Positions 59,466 to 64,000 of a stretch of 64,000 nucleotides of DNA are shown here, piece after piece. The position numbers and the translations under genes were made by a program. Positions within the stretch are counted from its first letter, which is position 1; the number at the start of each line of letters is the position of its first letter. The notes beneath the pieces were generated by a model. The model made no database searches. It had not been told where the DNA came from and worked only from the letters and a program-made list of their open reading frames with translations. Location: positions 3,534,001 to 3,598,000 of the forward strand of contig NZ_CP107853.1 of the NCBI RefSeq assembly GCF_036013525.1. Direction: 5' to 3'. Source of the DNA: Nonomuraea sp. NBC_00507 (lineage in GTDB: Bacteria > Actinomycetota > Actinomycetes > Streptosporangiales > Streptosporangiaceae).

Positions 59466-60316
59466 CGCCGCCACGACGGCTCCTCGCCCAGCCACCGCAC
59501 CAGCCGCGCGTCGTACGGCTCGAAGTGCTCCCGCAGCGCCCGCCCGAGCACATGGGGCACCGGCCGCGGCAAGGCCCGCCCGTTGTGCTGCTCAAACACC
59601 GGATACCCCAGATGCGGCACCCCCAGGAACTCCAGCACCCGGTCGTAGACCTGCTCGGGGTCCCGGAAGAACCGGTGGCTGTCCAGCACCAGCATCCGGT
59701 CCCGCCCGATCAGCGGCTCCAGCCGGTCGAGCTGATCGGCGTAGCGGCCCCGGGCCACGTACGCGTGGTGGCGGTGCGAGTGGTGCAGCGCGTACGGCGA
59801 CCCGCGCAGCAGCGCCTCTGCCCCCGCCAGCCGTCCTTCCTCCAGCTCGATCGCGTACTCGAGGTGTGACTCCGTCTCGAACCCCCTGGCCAGCTCATGG
59901 GCGTGGGCCGAGCAGGCCCGCTCCACCGGATCGCGGACCAGGACGATCAGCTTCACGTCGGGAAGATCGGCCGCTATCCGCTCCCCGGCCAGCGGATGGA
60001 ACAGGTAATAGGGGGACGACTCGAACGCCAGCGGCCGGCCGCCGTACCGGCGTCCGACCAGCGTCGCCCCCACCCGCAGCGGAAAGTGCGCCTGATACCA
60101 GGACAGCCCGTGCCAGTAGGCGACGTCGAAGTAATGCACCCCCTTGTGCAGCACCGGTTTGAGCAGCAGCGGATGTTGCGCCAGCGCCCGGTACAGGGAC
60201 GTGGTGCCGCACCGCTGCGCCCCCGTGATCAGGAACGACGGCAGCACCCGCGCACTGGACGTGAGCCTGCCCGCGCCCCGCGACAGCGACAGCGCGGACC
60301 GCTTGGTGGTCCTCAT
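59462..60316 (-). CDS. Sulfotransferase family protein (3), heparan-sulfotransferase-like
   Basis: A 284-residue enzyme resembling glycosaminoglycan N-/O-sulfotransferases. PSFLITGAQRCGTTSLYRALAQHP (26-49) is the phosphosulfate loop, KGVHYFDVAYWHGLSWYQAHFP (about 58-79) the substrate-binding segment of heparan sulfotransferases, and LIVLVRDPVERACSAHAHELARG (about 129-151) the 3'-phosphate site. The N-terminal 20 residues are basic and Ser-rich without a signal peptide. It overlaps both neighbours by ATGA. Of the three sulfotransferases this is the one most clearly directed at a polysaccharide. Confidence 0.87.
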   Translation of the reverse strand: MRTTKRSALSLSRGAGRLTSSARVLPSFLITGAQRCGTTSLYRALAQHPLLLKPVLHKGVHYFDVAYWHGLSWYQAHFPLRVGATLVGRRYGGRPLAFESSPYYLFHPLAGERIAADLPDVKLIVLVRDPVERACSAHAHELARGFETESHLEYAIELEEGRLAGAEALLRGSPYALHHSHRHHAYVARGRYADQLDRLEPLIGRDRMLVLDSHRFFRDPEQVYDRVLEFLGVPHLGYPVFEQHNGRALPRPVPHVLGRALREHFEPYDARLVRWLGEEPSWRR

Positions 60317-61209
60317 GTCAGCAGCTCCTCGTGGTCGACGGCCGGATTGAGCCACGTCTGCGGCGGCCCGAGCGGTGTGTGCCCGTCCGCGGCGTGCCGG
60401 TCGGCCAGCGCGATGAGGTAGCGCAGCGCGGTCTGCCTGGCGGTGGCCGCCGACAGCCCCAGAGGGGCCAGCTCGCGTGCCGCCCGCGCCACGCACGCCC
60501 GGGCGGCGGTAGGCGGATCCATCCTGCGCAGCGCCCGCTGGAAGAAGTGGTGCACGGCGTCGAACCCGTAGGGCACGCCGAGCTCGTAGCGTTCCCAGTC
60601 CCATACGAGCAGCCGGCCGCCGGGCGCCGGGCATATGTTCCACGGCGCGAAATCCCCGTGCCAGGCCGGGCTGGGACCGCCGGTGCGTGCGATCTCCTCG
60701 ATCGCGGCCAGCAGCAGCGGCCGGGGCACGCGGCGGCGCCGCACCGGCAGGGGCGACAGCGCCAGCACCGCCAGCCCGCGCCAGTCGCCGTGGTGGAGCA
60801 CCGCGGGCGGGGTCACGGTCCTCAGCCCCAGCCCCGCCAGCCTGCGCAGCGCCGTGGCCTCGGAGGTGATCAGCTCGCGTGCGCGGGGGCTGTCGCCGAT
60901 CTTCACGAACGCGAGCGGCCGGCCGCCGGAGCGGGCCTCCAGGATCGGCTTGCGGTTGGCCCGCAGCGCGGGACGTACGTGGAGGACGGTCTCCACCGGC
61001 CGGCCGAAGACCTCGCTCAGATGCGCCGTGATCGACCCCCCGCCCGGAACCACGACCTCGGACCACAGGTGCCACCACCGGCGCGGCGCCAGCCGCCGGG
61101 GCACGGCGGCGTGCGGCAGCAGGGTGTACGCCCGGGGCGAGCCGGGCCCCGGATAGAGCAGCCGGACGGTCTCCGAGAGGTAGCCCAGACGGGCGGTCGC
61201 ATCACTCAT
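60313..61209 (-). CDS. Aminoglycoside-phosphotransferase-fold kinase in the exopolysaccharide locus
   Basis: A 298-residue protein with a complete APH/choline-kinase-type active site: Lys103 in LAFVKIGDSPRA, Glu117 in ITSEATAL, the catalytic HGDFAPWN (184-191) and metal Asp204 in LLVWDWERYELG. The N-terminal about 90 residues (including RWWHLWSEVVVPGG) are not typical of resistance enzymes. Overlap by ATGA on both sides places it firmly in the exopolysaccharide operon, between the Wzy-like and sulfotransferase genes. A sugar or lipid-intermediate kinase is likely; the substrate is unknown and antibiotic resistance is improbable. Confidence 0.75.
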   Translation of the reverse strand: MSDATARLGYLSETVRLLYPGPGSPRAYTLLPHAAVPRRLAPRRWWHLWSEVVVPGGGSITAHLSEVFGRPVETVLHVRPALRANRKPILEARSGGRPLAFVKIGDSPRARELITSEATALRRLAGLGLRTVTPPAVLHHGDWRGLAVLALSPLPVRRRRVPRPLLLAAIEEIARTGGPSPAWHGDFAPWNICPAPGGRLLVWDWERYELGVPYGFDAVHHFFQRALRRMDPPTAARACVARAARELAPLGLSAATARQTALRYLIALADRHAADGHTPLGPPQTWLNPAVDHEELLT

Positions 61210-62471
61210 GCGTTCCTCCAAAGAAGGGCGAAGGAGATGAGGTAGAGGCCGAGCGGGGTGACCAGGCCGTCGTAGACGAACATGTAGATCAGCACCAGCC
61301 CCATCACGAGGACCCCCGCGAGCCCGATGGGGCTGCGGTCGGACCAGTGGCGGCGGATCGCGCCGAGGAAGAACGCGACGTACAGTGCCGCCCCCGTGAA
61401 GCCCTGCGTGATGATCAGCAGCCAGAGTTGCCCGTCGCTGCCGAGCGGCGGGTGCCCGCAGGTCGTGCACCACTCGGTACGGCCCGTGGTGATCGTGCGG
61501 TGGTTGCCCGTCGCGTTGCGGGTGTTGCCGTAGCCGATCACCGGCGAGTGCTGGGCGGCCGCGAGGGTGGCGGTCACGGTGAAGGCCCTGATGTCGTTCG
61601 AGTGTGGTTTGTCCAGCCGCTGCGCCACGAGCGCCGCGAGCGGGCTGAGCGCGAAGGCCAGCGCGGCCGCCGCCACGGCCCCGCACAACGCCACCCTGAT
61701 GCGTCCGCCGACCCGGACGATCAGGTAAACGACCGCCAGGCCGAGGCCGATCCACAGGCCGCGGTTGAGCGAGTAGACGATGGGGATCGCGGCCAGGGCG
61801 ATCGCGGCGGCCACGAAGAGCTTGTGCCGCGGCCCGCCGTGGACCCACCAGCCGACCACGGCCCAGATCAGCAGCACCGACACGTTGCTGCCCCACGCGT
61901 TCGCCCATTCGAACGGGGCCTCCGGCCTGGGCATGGCGTAGCCGAGCACCTTCTGTGTCTGGGCGGCCGTGGGGTGGATCAGGTTCTGGACGAACGGGTT
62001 GTCGCCCAGCCACCGCGGCAGCAGCCACTCGACCGGCGAGGTGTAGGAGAACCCGGGCAGGAAGACGCCGAGCAGCCCGCCCGCTACCGTCGTGACGAAC
62101 AACACGCCGAGCATGCGCACCAGGCGCAGTTGCGGCAGCTCGCGCTCGGTCAGGTTACCGAGGTAGAGCACCATGATCAGGACGGCCGCGTACAGCGCCA
62201 GCCGCATGGCGTAGCCGACGATCCGGCCGGGGCCGAGCTCGCCGTAGGTGCCCGGCGGCGTCTCGGCGAGCATGATCGCACTCACCAGGTAGCCGGCGAT
62301 CAGCAACAACCACAGCCCGAACCCGGGCGGCACCCTGATCGGGCGGCGCCGCCACAACAGCACCGCCATCGGCACGGCCAGGACGACCACCGACAGGCCG
62401 CCGAACCCGAGCGCCCACCAGAGCGGGTAGCCGACCAGCAACGCCGCGATGGGCCAGGCGGGTCCCCTCAC
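61206..62471 (-). CDS. O-antigen ligase/polymerase (Wzy-like) membrane protein
   Basis: A 421-residue protein with about 11 helices and one large extracellular loop (about 285-350), the layout of Wzy polymerases and WaaL ligases. FEWANAWGSNVSVLLIWAVVGWW and the segment IPIVYSLNRGLWIGLGLAVVYLIVR (Wzy_C region) plus the loop ending HSPVIGYGNTRN (H/G-x-x-x-GxG type) support the family. I chose GTG 62471, which overlaps the Wzz-like stop (GTGA); the frame extends upstream only as antisense shadow. It would polymerise flipped repeat units at the outer face. Confidence 0.82.
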   Translation of the reverse strand: MRGPAWPIAALLVGYPLWWALGFGGLSVVVLAVPMAVLLWRRRPIRVPPGFGLWLLLIAGYLVSAIMLAETPPGTYGELGPGRIVGYAMRLALYAAVLIMVLYLGNLTERELPQLRLVRMLGVLFVTTVAGGLLGVFLPGFSYTSPVEWLLPRWLGDNPFVQNLIHPTAAQTQKVLGYAMPRPEAPFEWANAWGSNVSVLLIWAVVGWWVHGGPRHKLFVAAAIALAAIPIVYSLNRGLWIGLGLAVVYLIVRVGGRIRVALCGAVAAAALAFALSPLAALVAQRLDKPHSNDIRAFTVTATLAAAQHSPVIGYGNTRNATGNHRTITTGRTEWCTTCGHPPLGSDGQLWLLIITQGFTGAALYVAFFLGAIRRHWSDRSPIGLAGVLVMGLVLIYMFVYDGLVTPLGLYLISFALLWRNA

Positions 62472-63784
62472 GTCGGCTGGCCGGGGCGGGGTGGGCGCAG
62501 CGCCTGCATGGGCGTGGTCTCCGCCGACACGCTCACCCCGAACTCGCCGGTGGCGACGAGCTTGCCCAGCGGCGTGTGCGGGCGCGGCTCCAGCAGCGGA
62601 ACGAACGACGGCACCGCGTCTGCGGCCGTCACCACGCCGATGATCGGCACGTCGTGCCGGCTCAACCGGCTCGCGGCGGCCGTGACCTGCTGCGCGGTGA
62701 CCCGGCCGAGCCCCACGAGCAGCAGGGCCGCGTCTGCCCTGGCCAGGTCGCGCACGTCGGAGCCGTCGAGCACCGACAGCGGCGCGCGGACCTCCAGCGG
62801 CTCGGCGGCGAACGAGGCGCCGAGGTCGGCAGGCAGCGTCTTGATCAGCAGCCGTTTGCCGGGGCACGCGGCGACCACGGCGCAGGCCAGATCGTGCGCC
62901 ACACCGTGCTCGCGGGGGTCGGAGAGGTCGCCCAGCACGGGCAGGCCGGTCAGCCGCTCGACGTCGGCGGCCGTACGCAGCCGGGTGTCGAGGCGGTCGC
63001 GGGCGTATGCGGCGGCGGAGCCGGTCAGAAGCCCCGCCATCAGCCCGGTGCCGAGGTGGAGCGGCAGGCTGGGCGAGCTGGGCGCGGCCGGCGGCGCGGC
63101 CCGGCTGATGATCGCGCCGGGCGTCACCGCGACCGTGCGCAACGCGTCGTACTTGAGCGCGAGGCTGGCGGCCTGCCGGTTGAGCACGCCCTGCCGCTGC
63201 AGCGCGATCGCCCGCTCGGGGCTGCCCTTGGGCAGTTGGCCGAGATCCTTGATGCCCGCGTCGATGCCGGCGTTGACCTGCTTGAGCTTGGCCAGCACCG
63301 CCTGCTGCTGCGCGGCGAGCGCGTCCAGCGTGCTCTCGCGCCGGTGCGCGAGGTAGGCCTCGGCATACGCATGGGACTGGGCGGCGGAGACGCCGGGCTC
63401 GGGGGCGGTGACGGAGATCCACAGGACCGCCGAGTTCGGCGGCACCGAGACCACGGCGGGCTCGGCCTTCTCGATCCCCAGCGCCTGCGCGGCGCGGGTG
63501 GCGACGACGGCCGACTGCGCGACCTGAGCCTCGGTGTCGAGGTTGAGCGGCTCGCGCTGGCGGGCGGTCACCGGGTTGCCCGGCTCCTGCGGCCCGACCG
63601 GCATGACGTGCACCTGCGTGACGGCGGTGTAGGCGGGCGGGGTGAGGCGCATCAGCGCGAGCCCGGCCGTGCCGCCGAACACCACGCAGCCCACGAGCAG
63701 CAGCCACCGCCTGCGCAGCAGCGAGAGATGCTCGTCCAGGTCGGCGCCGGGGCGGCGGGCCTGGACGTCCGGCGACTGGCTCAT
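62468..63784 (-). CDS. Wzz-type chain-length/export regulator with degenerate BY-kinase domain
   Basis: A 438-residue protein. The Wzz domain has helix 1 at about 28-46 (WLLLVGCVVFGGTAGLALM), an extracellular coiled region (about 50-240) and helix 2 at about 243-262. The cytosolic part resembles bacterial tyrosine autokinases (RLTGLPVLGDLSDPRE) but lacks a Walker A loop (GKRLLIKTLPADLGAS instead of GxxxxGKS/T) and has no C-terminal tyrosine cluster. It therefore probably regulates chain length without kinase activity. ATG 63784 has AGGAG. First gene of the reverse exopolysaccharide operon. Confidence 0.82.
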   Translation of the reverse strand: MSQSPDVQARRPGADLDEHLSLLRRRWLLLVGCVVFGGTAGLALMRLTPPAYTAVTQVHVMPVGPQEPGNPVTARQREPLNLDTEAQVAQSAVVATRAAQALGIEKAEPAVVSVPPNSAVLWISVTAPEPGVSAAQSHAYAEAYLAHRRESTLDALAAQQQAVLAKLKQVNAGIDAGIKDLGQLPKGSPERAIALQRQGVLNRQAASLALKYDALRTVAVTPGAIISRAAPPAAPSSPSLPLHLGTGLMAGLLTGSAAAYARDRLDTRLRTAADVERLTGLPVLGDLSDPREHGVAHDLACAVVAACPGKRLLIKTLPADLGASFAAEPLEVRAPLSVLDGSDVRDLARADAALLLVGLGRVTAQQVTAAASRLSRHDVPIIGVVTAADAVPSFVPLLEPRPHTPLGKLVATGEFGVSVSAETTPMQALRPPRPGQPT

Positions 63785-63814
63785 GGGGGAGGTCTCCTGG
63801 AAGGTGTGCGCATT

Positions 63815-63864
63815 GTCGTCGGCCGACGACTCTGCGTCACATGTCGAGGCGTGCGCCCACTATA
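63815..63864 (-). promoter_or_regulatory. Promoter and 16-bp palindrome upstream of the reverse exopolysaccharide operon
   Basis: On the minus strand TATAGT (63864-63859) is a good -10 without a clear -35. Between the expected start (about 63852) and the ATG at 63784 lies GTCGTCGG-CCGACGAC (63815-63830), a perfect 16-bp palindrome. It may be an operator just downstream of the start site. The rest up to 64000 shows no gene. Confidence 0.5.
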
Positions 63865-64000
63865 GGCCGGACGATCAGACCCCGGTCGAATACCCCAAGA
63901 TTTTCTCCTGTACGGCAGGAAAGAAGGGACGCAATAAATCGAAATAGCCGGAAAATCCGGGCGCACTATTACCCAGCGTGAACTGCGAAGACTTCCCCGC

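Noticed and set aside
60313..61209. Aminoglycoside resistance gene
   Set aside because: The APH fold is real, but the overlapping operon context and atypical N-terminus point to glycan metabolism.
61206..63707. An 833-codon minus-strand frame continuing upstream of the Wzy-like gene
   Set aside because: The extension is low-complexity Arg/Ala sequence antisense in frame to the Wzz-like gene; the GTGA overlap at 62468-62471 gives the real start.

Overview
The window is high-GC DNA from an actinomycete. Signs are the GTG/TTG starts, the 1-8 bp stop/start overlaps in nearly every operon, the gene order rsmI / pmt / metG / tatD / rsmA / ispE / ABC-F and tRNA-Gln / glmU / prs / rplY / pth, and the pair ppk-mutT1. 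A Streptosporangiales-type host (Nonomuraea-like) would fit, but that is an inference from gene content only.

Region 1 (1-17.4 kb) is a conserved housekeeping block with insertions. It holds rsmI, a protein O-mannosyltransferase, two further membrane glycosyltransferases, metG, tatD, rsmA, ispE and an ABC-F ATPase. A receptor Ser/Thr kinase with a secreted FG-GAP propeller protein sits between tatD and rsmA. A secreted NlpC/P60 hydrolase and an arginase-fold protein sit between rsmA and ispE.

Region 2 (17.4-24.6 kb) is accessory. It carries a solitary TnpB-like RuvC nuclease with candidate inverted ends and a small overlapping upstream ORF, a triple 23-bp repeat, a MarR regulator divergent from trans-aconitate methyltransferase with a three-site operator region (tamR/tam), a VOC protein, and a CYTH-CHAD protein translationally coupled to a cytochrome P450.

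Region 3 (24.6-40.5 kb) is a sugar-acid catabolic island. It encodes a ribose/xylose-type ABC importer, two IclR regulators, a cyclase-family hydrolase, two D-2-hydroxyacid dehydrogenases, two beta-hydroxyacid dehydrogenases, a gluconokinase-like FGGY kinase, an MHS-type symporter, and close matches to 5-ketogluconate reductase (IdnO) and L-idonate 5-dehydrogenase (IdnD). A route L-idonate -> 5-ketogluconate -> gluconate -> 6-phosphogluconate can be read from it.

Region 4 (40.5-49.7 kb) has mutT1-ppk with a PHO-box-like site, a TetR regulator with an acyl-CoA desaturase preceded by two TACG-N4-CGTA dyads, tRNA-Gln(UUG), glmU, prs, rplY with a foldable leader and a strong terminator, and pth.

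Region 5 (49.8-64 kb) is an exopolysaccharide locus with its own sulfate-activation genes. The forward arm is a polyprenyl-phosphate sugar transferase, cysQ, cysD, three tandem 23-codon ORFs, cysN, a sulfotransferase, a GT2 and a WecG/TagA-type transferase. The reverse arm is a Wzz-like protein, a Wzy/ligase-like protein, an APH-fold kinase, a sulfotransferase, a flippase and another sulfotransferase. Three sulfotransferases beside cysQDN suggest a sulfated extracellular glycan. The most unusual signal is the run of three 71-bp repeats between cysD and cysN. Each repeat is a complete 23-residue ORF linked to its neighbours by TAATG stop/start overlaps.
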